64,000 nucleotides of DNA from Mesorhizobium sp. M1B.F.Ca.ET.045.04.1.1 (GCF_003952465.1 NZ_CP034448.1:2457001-2521000), one strand, 5' to 3'. Shown: positions 26,064-35,173, numbered from the stretch's first letter. The notes: generated by a model from the letters alone, not told the origin. A program made the numbers and translations.

Positions 26064-26584
26064 AACAGACGGAGGAATTTGCTGCTATCATCGAAGTCGC
26101 TTCGGCACGAAATCTTACCTTGCTCGGCGTCGCAGCGATTGGCTCGGCGCTGCTTGGCGCGGTGGTCGTGCAGGGCAACCGGGCAAACTCTGTCGCCGGT
26201 GGACCGGCGCATGTGCATATGGTGGGGGCGGGCGAAGGTGCGGCTGCGCGCCCCACCACCACGGTCAAGCCGCTGTCCTGTGAAAAACTGCCGAATGTTC
26301 CGGGGCATTCGATCACCACGGCGCTCGTCGAGTTTCCGCCGAATGCCCATACGCCGAGACATCGCCATCCCGGCGCGGTCACGGCCTTCGTGCTCAACGG
26401 CATGCTGCGCTCGCAGCTCGAGGGCGGACCCGTCGGCACGTTCGGCAAGGGACAGACCTGGTTCGAGCTGCCGGGCACGATCCATCTCTTCGCGGAGAAT
26501 GCGAGCGCAACCGAGCCGGCCGAGCTGCTGGCGATCTTCGTCTCGGAAGACGGTTGCGGACCGCTGACCATCTTTGATCGATGA
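26060..26584 (+). CDS. Exported cupin-domain protein
   Basis: This 174-residue protein has an N-terminal hydrophobic segment (NLTLLGVAAIGSALLGAVVVQG), probably a signal or anchor. A single cupin domain follows, with the metal-ligand pattern PNAHTPRHRHPGAV and the later H in LPGTIHLFAENAS. GTG 26060 overlaps the stop of the preceding gene (GTGA). No ATG start exists in this frame before the conserved region. The function is unknown; small secreted cupins of this type often accompany redox-regulated reductases. Confidence 0.78.
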   Translation: MKQTEEFAAIIEVASARNLTLLGVAAIGSALLGAVVVQGNRANSVAGGPAHVHMVGAGEGAAARPTTTVKPLSCEKLPNVPGHSITTALVEFPPNAHTPRHRHPGAVTAFVLNGMLRSQLEGGPVGTFGKGQTWFELPGTIHLFAENASATEPAELLAIFVSEDGCGPLTIFDR

Positions 26585-26647
26585 GCTTTCCGGCCTTCGC
26601 GCTGGCAGACAAACGACCTAACCATCGCTAATCGATGCAGCGCCAAA

Positions 26648-28531
26648 ATGGCGCCACAAGCTGTCGGCATTGCGGTTGTCACGCAATGCCGCCGGGCGTA
26701 TCAGGCACGGCAGCTTTCCATCCCTTCGCATATCCGGCGAGCCGCTCCGTTGCCTGCCAGAAACGATCCGCAAGTCTACGCCCGCCGGCTTCGCGCCGTG
26801 CTGATCAGTTCGATACCCGTGCTCGAAGCGCGGGGCATCGTCATCGTGCTGATGGCGGGCCTCGTCGGGATGATCGCGGGCGCGCTGGTCACCGGCATGA
26901 GCGAGTTGGTGCAAGGCCTGCACTTTCTGCTCTTCGACGTGCAGCCGGGCGGGCGGCTCTCGGCGATGTTTTCGCTGGCAAGTCCGGTGCAGGCGATGTT
27001 TCCGGCGATCGGCGGCCTTGTGCTCGGCCTTTCGGTCATCTGGCTGCGCAAGCGAAAATTCCGCACGCCTGTCGACCCGATCGAGGCCAATGCGCTTTAT
27101 GGCGGGCGGATGTCGCTGACCGATACTTTCATCATCGTCGGCCAGACCATGATCTCCAGCGGCTTCGGCGCTTCGGTCGGCTTGGAAGCCGGCTATACGC
27201 AGATCGGCTCCGGCATCGCCTCGCGGCTGGCGCGCGCCTTCCGGCTGCGCCGCAACGACGTCCGCATCCTTGTCGGCTGCGGCGCCGCGGGCGCCATCGC
27301 GGCCGCCTTCGATGCGCCGCTGACCGGCGCCTTCTACGGCTTCGAGCTGGTCATCGGCATCTACTCGGTGGCCAATGTCGCGCCGGTCATGACGGCGGCG
27401 ATTTCTGCCTCGCTGACCGCGGAGATGTTCGGCGGCGTGCCGTTTCCGCTGGAGCTTTCCGGCCTGCCGACGCTGACCGCCAGCCAGTACGTGCCGTTCC
27501 TGCTGCTGGGGCTGCTTGGCGGCGCCGCCTCGATCGCCATCATGAACCTGGTCAGTCTGATCGAGCGCGGTTTCGCGCGGCTGTCGATCGATGCTTCGGT
27601 CCGGCCGTTTATCGGCGGCATCCTCGTCGGGCTGCTCGGGCTGGTCACGCCGCAGGTTCTGTCGAGCGGCCATGGCGCGCTGCACCGAGAGTTCGCGATG
27701 AATTACGGGCTTGCCGTGGTGGCGAGCGTCTTCGTAATGAAGCTGGCGGCTTCGGCGATCTCGCTCGGGTCCGGCTTCCGCGGCGGCCTGTTCTTTGCCT
27801 CGCTGTTTCTGGGAGCACTTCTCGGCAAGGTCTTTGCCGGCGTCATGGCGATGGCCGCGCCGACGACGGGCATCGATCCGGCGGTCGCCGCCGTCGTCGG
27901 CATGACCTCGCTGGCCGTCGGCGTTGTCGGCGGTCCGCTGACCATGACTTTCCTGGCGCTGGAATCGACCCGCGATCTGACGCTCACCGGCGTGGTGCTG
28001 GCGGCTTCGATCATGTCGGCGATCCTTGTGCGCGAGACCTTCGGCTACTCCTTCTCGACCTGGCGCTTCCATCTGCGCGGCGAGACGATCCGCAGCGCCC
28101 ACGACGTCGGCTGGATGCGCAGCCTCAATGTCGGCTCGATGATGCGCAAGGACGTCCGCACCATCGATGCCTCGACGACGCTTGCCGAGTTCCGCAAGGA
28201 AATCCCGCTCGGCTCCGCGCAGCGCGTCATTGCCGTCGAGCAGGGGCAGCATTACGTCGGCGTGTTGCTGGTTGCCGAACTGCACAGCGATCTCTCCGAT
28301 GGCGAGACCCCGGTGCAGGCGCTTGCCCAGTTCAAGGATGCGGTGCTGGTGCCGTCGATGAATGTGCAATCCGCCGCAGAGACCTTCCAGCGCGCCGGCG
28401 CTGAAGAGCTGGCCGTCGTTGAAGATTTCGACGATCGCATCGTCCGCGGCCTGCTCACAGAAAGCCATCTGATGCGGCGCTACGCCGAGGAGCTCGACAA
28501 GGCGCGGCGGGATCTTTCGGGTGAGGGGTAG
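26648..28531 (+). CDS. Divergent CLC-type chloride channel/antiporter with CBS-like C terminus
   Basis: This 627-residue protein has a CLC membrane domain of 10 or more hydrophobic segments (about residues 60-460) and a cytoplasmic tail resembling a CBS pair (MMRKDVRTIDASTTLAEF ... VPSMNVQSAAETFQRAGAEELAVVEDF). The three anion-path motifs are unusual: GSGIP is replaced by a TPVDPIEAN segment, GREGP by GASVGLEAGYTQ (keeping the gating Glu), and GxFxP by GSGFRGGLF. Ion choice may therefore differ from classical Cl-/H+ exchangers. The start is uncertain; the first ~55 residues may not be translated. Confidence 0.85.
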   Translation: MAPQAVGIAVVTQCRRAYQARQLSIPSHIRRAAPLPARNDPQVYARRLRAVLISSIPVLEARGIVIVLMAGLVGMIAGALVTGMSELVQGLHFLLFDVQPGGRLSAMFSLASPVQAMFPAIGGLVLGLSVIWLRKRKFRTPVDPIEANALYGGRMSLTDTFIIVGQTMISSGFGASVGLEAGYTQIGSGIASRLARAFRLRRNDVRILVGCGAAGAIAAAFDAPLTGAFYGFELVIGIYSVANVAPVMTAAISASLTAEMFGGVPFPLELSGLPTLTASQYVPFLLLGLLGGAASIAIMNLVSLIERGFARLSIDASVRPFIGGILVGLLGLVTPQVLSSGHGALHREFAMNYGLAVVASVFVMKLAASAISLGSGFRGGLFFASLFLGALLGKVFAGVMAMAAPTTGIDPAVAAVVGMTSLAVGVVGGPLTMTFLALESTRDLTLTGVVLAASIMSAILVRETFGYSFSTWRFHLRGETIRSAHDVGWMRSLNVGSMMRKDVRTIDASTTLAEFRKEIPLGSAQRVIAVEQGQHYVGVLLVAELHSDLSDGETPVQALAQFKDAVLVPSMNVQSAAETFQRAGAEELAVVEDFDDRIVRGLLTESHLMRRYAEELDKARRDLSGEG

Positions 28532-28653
28532 CGAGACCTCCCGCGCGTAGCTTGTCGATCCGCCACCGCGCTTTTCTCCTGCGGATACACCCCCAAGCTT
28601 GCAGCCTGGCCCAAATACCGGCGCGGGCCTGGCGCCACGCGCGGCTTGCCAAC

Positions 28654-28672
28654 TGTACAGTGGTACTGTACA
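28654..28672. promoter_or_regulatory. Inverted-repeat operator candidate for the XRE-cupin regulator
   Basis: TGTACAG (28654-28660) and CTGTACA (28666-28672) form a perfect 7-bp inverted repeat with a 5-bp spacer, ending 24 bp before the regulator's ATG. Such a site close to the start suggests autoregulation and control of the following transport operon. Confidence 0.6.
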
Positions 28673-28696
28673 AAGTGTTAAGTGGAGGAGAACGGG

Positions 28697-29365
28697 ATGC
28701 CCAAGGCTTCGAATAACAGCCAGGCTCCGGCGGCAAATAGTGCCAGCTCGGCTGCGACGCTTGCCCATCAGGTGCTGGGCGCGCGTCTCAAGAGCCTTCG
28801 CCTCGCCCGCCGGCTGTCATTGCGCGATCTTGCGGAGGCGACCGGGACGAGCGCCAGCTTCATCAGCCAGCTCGAACGCGGCCTGACCGGCGCAAGCACT
28901 GCCTCGCTCAACCAGATGGCCTCGGCGCTCGGCGTCAGCGTGGCAATGCTGTTCGAGGAAAGCACGGCCAAAAATCATCACGGCGCCCTTCGGCGCAGCG
29001 AGCGGCCAAGCCTTCCGCCCAGCGACGGCTGCCGCAAGATGCTGCTCTCGCGCCCGCCCCTGAGCGACATGGAAGTCTATGTCGGCGAGTTCGACATCGG
29101 CGGCTCGACCGGCTCCGCGCTTTACACGCATGGCGACGCCCACGAGATGCTCGTCGTCCTTCGCGGCATTGTCGAGGTCTCCCTCGGCGACGCACGCCAT
29201 GTCCTCGAAGAGGGCGACAGCATCGAATACGCGACATCGACACCGCATCGCAGCGAGAACATCGGCAGCGGCCGGGCCGAGGTGATGTGGATCATCGCGC
29301 CGCCGACCTCGGCGCGCGCCGAGCTCGATCAATACAAGGCCTGGAAACCGCTCGCGGCCAGGTAG
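28697..29365 (+). CDS. XRE-cupin transcriptional regulator (PuuR-like)
   Basis: This 222-residue protein has an N-terminal helix-turn-helix (LGARLKSLRLARRLSLRDLAEATGTSASFISQLERGLTGASTASLNQMASALG) and a C-terminal cupin (GSALYTHGDAHEMLVVLRGIVEVSLGDARHVLEEGDSIEY). This XRE-cupin layout is shared with PuuR, the putrescine-responsive repressor. ATG 28697 has GGAGG 8 nt ahead. It precedes a polyamine-type ABC operon by 39 bp and is the likely regulator of that operon. Confidence 0.88.
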   Translation: MPKASNNSQAPAANSASSAATLAHQVLGARLKSLRLARRLSLRDLAEATGTSASFISQLERGLTGASTASLNQMASALGVSVAMLFEESTAKNHHGALRRSERPSLPPSDGCRKMLLSRPPLSDMEVYVGEFDIGGSTGSALYTHGDAHEMLVVLRGIVEVSLGDARHVLEEGDSIEYATSTPHRSENIGSGRAEVMWIIAPPTSARAELDQYKAWKPLAAR

Positions 29366-29404
29366 TCCGATTTAAACGCGGGCCTCAATGGGAGAGTTAC
29401 AGTT

Positions 29405-30481
29405 ATGTTGAAGTCGAAACTTGTGAGCCTTGGCGCCGCGCTGGCGCTCGGCGTTCTGACAACCGCCGCCTTCGCGCAGGACAAGCCTGTCGCGGGCGAG
29501 GTGAAGGAGGGCTCGCTGAAGGGCAAGACCCTGACGCTGGTCTCCTATGGCGGCATCTACCAGGACGGCCAGGCGGCGGCGCTGAAGGAATTCGTCGACA
29601 AGTCCGGCGTCAAGCTGCTCAATGACGGCCCGACCGAGATCGCCAAGCTGCAGGCCCAGGTCGAATCCGGCAATGTCACCTGGGACGTCGTCGATACCGC
29701 CGACCTGCCGCCCTACGTCTATTGCGGCAAGCTGTTCCAGAAGCTCGACCTTTCGAAGCTCGATATCTCGAAGATTCCCGAAGGCCAGGTCGGCGAGTGC
29801 TCGGTGCCGGCGATGAACTACGGCGTCGTGCTGATGTACAACAAGGAGAAGTACAAGGATAACCCGCCCAAGAGCTGGGCCGACTTCTTCGACACCGAAA
29901 AATTTCCGGGCGTGCGCGGACTCGACGGCTCGGGCGACCCGACCGGCGGCCTGCTCGAACAGGCCCTCAAAGCGGCGGGCGGCGACCCGAAGGCGATGGC
30001 GGCCGGCGATATCGACAAGGCCATCGACGTGATCCGCAAGCTCGGCCCCGACACGATCTACTGGAAGACGGGCGCGGAATCGCAGCAGCTTGCCGAATCC
30101 GGCGAAGCCGACATGCTGATGATGTGGACCGGCCGCGCCATGACGGCGGTCAAGAACGGCGCCAAATACGCCCCCGCCTGGCAGGACTGGCTGGTGGTGA
30201 TGGACCAGATGACCATCCCCGTCGGCGTCAAGGATACCGATGCCGCCTACGCGCTGCTCAACGCTTATCTCGGCAAGCAGTCGCAGGAGATCCTGGCGCA
30301 GCAGACTTCCTACACGCCGATCAACAACGACGCGCAGCCCAAGGTCGACGCATCCGTCGCCGCCTTCCTGACCAACACGCCCGAGCGTCAGAAGCAGGGC
30401 TACAAGCAGAACATCAAGTTCTGGGTCGAGAACTTCCCGCTGGCGCAGGAGAAGTGGTCCGCGCTGATGGCCGGCAACTGA
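29405..30481 (+). CDS. ABC transporter substrate-binding protein, polyamine type
   Basis: This 358-residue periplasmic protein has a signal peptide (LGAALALGVLTTAAFAQ) and the PotD/PotF-like pattern: LTLVSYGGIYQDGQAAALKEF, KLQAQVESGNVTWDVVDTADLPPYVYC, and later GEADMLMMWTGRAM. It delivers the solute to the two permeases that follow. Putrescine or spermidine is suggested by family and by the FAD oxidase downstream, but related proteins bind other cationic or amino compounds. Confidence 0.88.
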   Translation: MLKSKLVSLGAALALGVLTTAAFAQDKPVAGEVKEGSLKGKTLTLVSYGGIYQDGQAAALKEFVDKSGVKLLNDGPTEIAKLQAQVESGNVTWDVVDTADLPPYVYCGKLFQKLDLSKLDISKIPEGQVGECSVPAMNYGVVLMYNKEKYKDNPPKSWADFFDTEKFPGVRGLDGSGDPTGGLLEQALKAAGGDPKAMAAGDIDKAIDVIRKLGPDTIYWKTGAESQQLAESGEADMLMMWTGRAMTAVKNGAKYAPAWQDWLVVMDQMTIPVGVKDTDAAYALLNAYLGKQSQEILAQQTSYTPINNDAQPKVDASVAAFLTNTPERQKQGYKQNIKFWVENFPLAQEKWSALMAGN

Positions 30482-30503
30482 CCGGCTGACGGAGGCAAGG
30501 CCC

Positions 30504-31373
30504 GTGAGCGCGCTCGAACCGACGACGCCTGCTGCCGAGAAACGGGCAGGGTGGGCATGGCGGCCGTACGCGCTCACCCTGCCGGCGCTGGTCTTGCTCG
30601 CCGGGGTGATCGGCTATCCGCTGATCACCATCGTGCTGCGAAGCCTGTCGGAGCCGGAATGGGGCGTGCAGAACTACGCCTGGTTCTTCGGCGCGCCCGT
30701 CAACCTCGCGGTGCTGCAACGCACCTTCTCCATCTCGGCATGGGTGACGCTGGTCTGCATCGTCTGCGCTTATCCTTACGCCTATCTGATGACCGCGGTC
30801 GGACCGCGCGTCCGGCTCGTCCTGGTGCTCTGCGTTTTGATCCCGTTCTGGGTGAGCGGCGTGGTGCGCACCCTGTCCTGGGTGATCCTGCTTCAGGATT
30901 CAGGCGTCATCAATTCGCTGCTCCGGTCGGCCGGCTTCACCGGCATCCGGTTGATCCGCACCCAGACCGGCGTGGTGATCGGCATGGCGCAGGTGCTTTT
31001 GCCTTTCATGATCCTGCCGCTCTATTCGGTGATGAAGGGAATCGACCTCAGGCTGGTGCAGGCGGCGCGAAGCCTTGGCGCCCGGCCGTCACGCGCTTTC
31101 TTCACGGTCTATCTGCCGCTGTCGCTGCCGGGCGTCTATGCCGGCGCGATCATCGTCTTCATCCTGGCGCTGGGTTTCTACATCACGCCGGCGCTGCTCG
31201 GCGGGCCGCGCTCGACGATGCTCTCGACACTGGTGCAGACCCAAGTGCTCAGCCTGCTCCAATGGGGACGCGGCGGCGCGATGGGCGTGGTGCTGCTGGT
31301 CACGACCTTCCTGCTGCTCGCGCTGGCAGCGCCGGTGATGCGGTCGCGGCACCGGGAAGCGGGGCGGCGCTGA
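30504..31373 (+). CDS. ABC transporter permease, PotB-like
   Basis: This 289-residue inner-membrane protein has six hydrophobic segments. The ATPase-contact (EAA) loop is AARSLGARPSRAFFTVYLPL, and the PotB-type pattern LIPFWVSGVVRTLSWVILLQDSGVINSLL is present. It starts 22 nt after the binding-protein gene, and its stop overlaps the next start (TGATG), so the subunits are made together. Confidence 0.92.
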   Translation: MSALEPTTPAAEKRAGWAWRPYALTLPALVLLAGVIGYPLITIVLRSLSEPEWGVQNYAWFFGAPVNLAVLQRTFSISAWVTLVCIVCAYPYAYLMTAVGPRVRLVLVLCVLIPFWVSGVVRTLSWVILLQDSGVINSLLRSAGFTGIRLIRTQTGVVIGMAQVLLPFMILPLYSVMKGIDLRLVQAARSLGARPSRAFFTVYLPLSLPGVYAGAIIVFILALGFYITPALLGGPRSTMLSTLVQTQVLSLLQWGRGGAMGVVLLVTTFLLLALAAPVMRSRHREAGRR

Positions 31374-32170
31374 TGGAAATGAAGCCGCTCACCCGCGTTA
31401 TCCTCGGCCTCGTCTGCCTGCTGGTGGCGATATGGCTGGTGGCGCCGACGCTCGTCGTCGTGCCGATGTCGTTCAATGCCAACAAATCGCTCGCCTTTCC
31501 GCCGCACGGCTTTTCCTGGCAGTGGTACCACAATTTCGTCACCAATCCGGAATGGTCGACCAGCTTCCTCAACTCGCTGAAGGTCGCCTCGATCGTGGCG
31601 GTGCTGGCGACGGTGCTCGGCACGCTCGCCGCCTTCGGCCTCGACCGCATGAAGGCGCGGCCGGCTAACCTTTTGCGGATGCTGATGCTGACGCCGATGG
31701 TGGTGCCGGGCGTGGTTCTGGCCATCGGCATCTACGCCGTCTATCTCGACGCCCAGCTCGTCGGCACGCTGCCGGGGTTCGTGCTCGCCCACACCATCCT
31801 GGCGCTGCCCTTCGTGCTGATCGCGGTCTCGGCCAATCTCGAAGTGTTCGACAAGCGCCTGGAGACGGCGGCGGCCAGCCTCGGCGCCGGCGCGCTCACC
31901 ACCTTCCGGACCGTCACGCTGCCGCTGATCCTGCCCGGCATCCTCTCCGGCCTGCTCTTCGCCTTCGCGACGTCCTTCGACGAGATCATCGTCTCGCTCT
32001 TCATCACCAATCCTTATCTCAAGACGCTGCCGGTGCAGATCTTCTCCTCGATCACGCGCGACGCCGACCCGACGGTCGCCGCCGTCGGCACTATCCTTTT
32101 GTGCGCCACCACGATCCTGATCGGCGGCGGCATGCTTCTTCTTGGCCGCGAGCGGAAGGGACGCTTATGA
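31373..32170 (+). CDS. ABC transporter permease, PotC-like
   Basis: This 265-residue second permease has six membrane segments. Its EAA loop is AAASLGAGALTTFRTVTLPL, and the PotC-type end SFDEIIVSLFITNPYLKTLPVQIF is present. ATG 31373 shares a base with the preceding stop, and the 3' end overlaps the ATPase start by four bases (ATGA). Confidence 0.92.
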   Translation: MEMKPLTRVILGLVCLLVAIWLVAPTLVVVPMSFNANKSLAFPPHGFSWQWYHNFVTNPEWSTSFLNSLKVASIVAVLATVLGTLAAFGLDRMKARPANLLRMLMLTPMVVPGVVLAIGIYAVYLDAQLVGTLPGFVLAHTILALPFVLIAVSANLEVFDKRLETAAASLGAGALTTFRTVTLPLILPGILSGLLFAFATSFDEIIVSLFITNPYLKTLPVQIFSSITRDADPTVAAVGTILLCATTILIGGGMLLLGRERKGRL

Positions 32171-33282
32171 ACCCAAGACCGGACAATCGCGGCGCGGCGA
32201 TCGACCTCGAATCCGTCACCAAGGCCTATGGCACGTTCAAGGCGCTGGACGGCGTGTCGCTCAGGATCGAGCCCGGGGAGTTCATGACGCTGCTGGGGCC
32301 AAGCGGCTCGGGCAAGACGACGACGCTCAATGTGGTCGCCGGCTTCACGGACGTGACCAGCGGCAAGCTGCTGGTCGGGGGAAAAAGCGTCGTCGGCGTG
32401 CCGGCGCACAAGCGCAACATCGGCGTCGTCTTCCAGCATTACGCGCTGTTCCCGCATATGACGGTTGGCCGCAACGTCGCCTATCCGCTGACGCTTCGCG
32501 GCATTGACCAAGGGAAGCGGAAGGCGCGCATGGCCGAGGCGCTCGACATGGTCAAGATGGGCGACTTCGCGCATCGTTATCCGAGCGAATTGTCGGGCGG
32601 CCAGCAGCAGCGCGTGGCGCTGGCGCGGGCCATCGTCTTCGATCCGCCGCTGCTCTTGATGGACGAGCCGCTCGGCGCGCTCGACAAGAAGCTGCGCGAA
32701 TGGCTGCAGCTCGAGATCAAGCGCATCCACCGTGAGCTCGGCACCACCTTCGTCTATGTCACGCACGACCAGGAAGAGGCGCTTGTCTTGTCTGATCGCA
32801 TCGCCGTGTTCAACCGCGGGCGGATCGAGCAGGTCGGCACTGGCCGCCAACTCTATGACGAGCCGGCGACGCTGTTCGTCGGCCGCTTTATCGGCGACTC
32901 CACCGTGCTGCGCGGCGAGGCAAAAAGCGACGGCACCGGCACAGCGCTGAGCATCGCCGGCGAGACGGTCACAGCGCCGCGCCGGCTTGCGGGCGAGGCC
33001 AATCCCGTCATGCTGTTGCGGCCTGAAAAACTCACCATCCGCCGGCCCGGGCATGCGACAGCTGCCGGCGCCAACCGATTGTCGGGAACGATCGCCGAAG
33101 CGATCTATCTGGGCTCGGGCTCGAAATACGAGGTGAAGCTCGCCGATGGTTCGACCGCAATCGTGCGCTCGCCGCTGACCGGCGAGAGTTTCGGCCTCGG
33201 CGAAAAGGTGGAGCTCCGCTTCGATGGCGCCGACGCCAAGCTTCTGCCCGACGACAGCACCGCCGACACGACGCTCACCTGA
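32167..33282 (+). CDS. ABC transporter ATP-binding protein, PotA-like
   Basis: This 371-residue ATPase energises the transporter. It has Walker A GPSGSGKTT, Q loop VFQHYALFPHM, signature LSGGQQQR, Walker B LLLMDEPLG and H loop VTHDQEEAL. The last ~130 residues form a TOBE-type domain (VMLLRPEKLTI, AIYLGSGSKYEVKL). ATG 32167 overlaps the permease stop. Confidence 0.94.
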   Translation: MNPRPDNRGAAIDLESVTKAYGTFKALDGVSLRIEPGEFMTLLGPSGSGKTTTLNVVAGFTDVTSGKLLVGGKSVVGVPAHKRNIGVVFQHYALFPHMTVGRNVAYPLTLRGIDQGKRKARMAEALDMVKMGDFAHRYPSELSGGQQQRVALARAIVFDPPLLLMDEPLGALDKKLREWLQLEIKRIHRELGTTFVYVTHDQEEALVLSDRIAVFNRGRIEQVGTGRQLYDEPATLFVGRFIGDSTVLRGEAKSDGTGTALSIAGETVTAPRRLAGEANPVMLLRPEKLTIRRPGHATAAGANRLSGTIAEAIYLGSGSKYEVKLADGSTAIVRSPLTGESFGLGEKVELRFDGADAKLLPDDSTADTTLT

Positions 33283-33308
33283 TCCTCTCTCACCTTGGAA
33301 ATCATCCA

Positions 33309-34694
33309 ATGCAAGTCAAGCGCAACGGCGATATCTCCTTCTGGTATGCGGATCTGGGCGCGGTTCCCGCGCAGCGTCCGCCTTTGCCCGGCGACATCGA
33401 AGCCGATGTCGCGATCGTCGGCGCCGGCTACACAGGGCTCTGGACCGCCTACTATCTAAAGAAGGCGAAACCCGCGCTTCGGATTGTGCTCCTCGAACGC
33501 GAGTTCGCCGGCTTCGGCGCGTCGGGGCGCAATGGCGGCTGGCTGTCGGGCGGCTTCGGCTGGTCTCGCGAAAAATATCTCAAGACCTCGACCCGGCAAG
33601 GCGTGACCGGCATGCAGAAGGCGATGGCCGGCTGCGTCGACGAAGTGATCCGGGTGGCAACCGAGGAAGGCATCGACGCCGACATCCGTCGCGTCGACAA
33701 TCTGACGGTCGCCACCAATCCGGCGCAGCTGGAGCGCGTGCGCGAGGAGAGCGAGACGATCCGCTCCTGGGATGCCGATCCCGAGCGCATCGAGTTGCTC
33801 GACGCCACCGCGACGCGCGCGCGCATCAACATCAAAAATGTCATGGGCGGCTTCGTCATTCACGGCCAGGCGCGGGTGCAGCCGGCCAAGCTGGTGCGCG
33901 GGCTGGCGGCAGCGGTCGAGCGGCTCGGCGTGCCGATCTACGAAAAGACGACGGTGACGGCGATCGCCAAGGGCAGCGTGACCACCGACCGTGGCACGGT
34001 GCGGGCCGAAACCATCATTCGCGCGACGGAAGGGTTCACCGCCGGCATTCCGGGCGAAGAGCGAACCTGGCTGGCGCTCAACAGCGCGCAGATCGTCACC
34101 GAGCCTCTGTCGCCGGAGCTTTGGCGCGAGATCGGCTGGGAAGGGCATGAGCTGCTCGGCAATGCGGCGCATGCCTATTGCTACGCCCAGCGCACGCGCG
34201 AGGGGCGCATCACCATGGGTGGGCGCGGCGTGCCTTACCGCTACGGCTCGCGCACCGACGTCAACGGCCGGACGCAGCAGGCGACGATCGACCAGCTGCA
34301 CACGATCCTGACGACGCTGTTGCCGCAGACGGCGGGATGCCGCATCGACCATGCCTGGTGCGGGGTGCTCGGCGTGCCGCGCGACTGGTGCACGACGGTC
34401 GGCCTCGATCCCAAGACGCGCATCGGCTGGGCCGGCGGCTATGTCGGGCTGGGCGTTTCGAGCTCCAACCTTTCGGGTCGCACGCTTGCCGATCTGATCC
34501 TCGGCAACGAGACGGATCTTACGCGACTGCCCTGGGTCAACCGCAAGGTGCGGCGCTGGGAGCCGGAACCCTTCCGCTGGCTCGGCGTCCATTCGATGTA
34601 CCAGCTCTACCGCATCGCCGACCAACGCGAGGCGGCAGGGCTTCAGCACACCTCGAAGCTTGCCGCTCTGGCCGACGGCATCACAGGCCATTAG
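33309..34694 (+). CDS. FAD-dependent oxidoreductase (DAO family; glutamylputrescine-oxidase-like)
   Basis: This 461-residue flavoprotein has the ADP-binding VAIVGAGYTGLWTAYYL near residue 35, FGASGRNGGWLSGGF (a hallmark of the PuuB/ordL group), and a C-terminal GWAGGYVGLGVSSSNLSGRTLADLI. It probably oxidises an amine taken in by the adjoining transporter, giving an aldehyde and hydrogen peroxide. It is 26 bp after the ATPase gene and in the same transcription unit. The exact substrate is inferred from context. Confidence 0.88.
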   Translation: MQVKRNGDISFWYADLGAVPAQRPPLPGDIEADVAIVGAGYTGLWTAYYLKKAKPALRIVLLEREFAGFGASGRNGGWLSGGFGWSREKYLKTSTRQGVTGMQKAMAGCVDEVIRVATEEGIDADIRRVDNLTVATNPAQLERVREESETIRSWDADPERIELLDATATRARINIKNVMGGFVIHGQARVQPAKLVRGLAAAVERLGVPIYEKTTVTAIAKGSVTTDRGTVRAETIIRATEGFTAGIPGEERTWLALNSAQIVTEPLSPELWREIGWEGHELLGNAAHAYCYAQRTREGRITMGGRGVPYRYGSRTDVNGRTQQATIDQLHTILTTLLPQTAGCRIDHAWCGVLGVPRDWCTTVGLDPKTRIGWAGGYVGLGVSSSNLSGRTLADLILGNETDLTRLPWVNRKVRRWEPEPFRWLGVHSMYQLYRIADQREAAGLQHTSKLAALADGITGH

Positions 34695-34730
34695 AGCGGT
34701 CCATCGTTCGCCGAACCGCTCCAACTATTT

Positions 34731-34785
34731 GTTTTCACGCAATTCCGGACGGAAAGCCGCTTCACACTTTTCCTGGAATTGCTCT
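34731..34785. repeat. Palindromic intergenic repeat, copy 2
   Basis: This copy has the same arms (GCAATTCC at 34739-34746, GGAATTGC at 34775-34782) and core as copy 1 at 24,743, with a few changes, and the same orientation. It sits between the FAD oxidase and the cupin gene and ends only 5 bp before the cupin ATG, so it occupies the place where a ribosome site would be expected. Confidence 0.8.
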
Positions 34786-34789
34786 GATC

Positions 34790-35161
34790 ATGGAGACCAC
34801 CAGCTTGATCGATCTTTCGACTTTCCACGACCTCGCCAAAGCCGATATCGGTGCGTTCTCGCCCAAGCCGACCTCCATTGAAGGCAATCAGGTCGAGGCC
34901 GCGCGCTCGTTCTTCCAGTCGCCCGACGGAACCGTCGATATCGGCATCTGGGAATGCACGCCCGGCCGCTTCACCGCCGACCGTTCCGGCTCTTCGGAAA
35001 TCTGCCACATCATTTCCGGCCGCGCCGAGGTGAGCCGCGCCGACGGCGAGATGCGCGCGCTCGGACCGGGCGACCTTCTCGTGCTGCCGCAAGGGTGGAA
35101 GGGCGAATGGCTGATCCGGGAGACGACGCGCAAGCTCTACATGATCCAGAGCGCCGGCTGA
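34790..35161 (+). CDS. Cupin-domain protein (DUF861/EutQ-like)
   Basis: This 123-residue single cupin has the DUF861 pattern: DGTVDIGIWECTPGRFTADRSGSSEICHIISGRAEVSRADG, then LGPGDLLVLPQGWKGEWLIRETTRKLYMI. Similar small cupins often follow amine oxidase genes, with unknown function. ATG 34790 lacks a ribosome site because of the repeat before it; TTG 34805 has GGAG (34792-34795) 9 nt ahead and is a serious alternative start. Confidence 0.8.
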   Translation: METTSLIDLSTFHDLAKADIGAFSPKPTSIEGNQVEAARSFFQSPDGTVDIGIWECTPGRFTADRSGSSEICHIISGRAEVSRADGEMRALGPGDLLVLPQGWKGEWLIRETTRKLYMIQSAG

Positions 35162-35173
35162 CCCCGAAAAGCC

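Noticed and set aside
26618..28768. 716-codon open frame opposite the CLC gene
   Set aside because: Arg/Asp/His-rich antisense sequence; the plus strand has clear membrane helices and CLC motifs.
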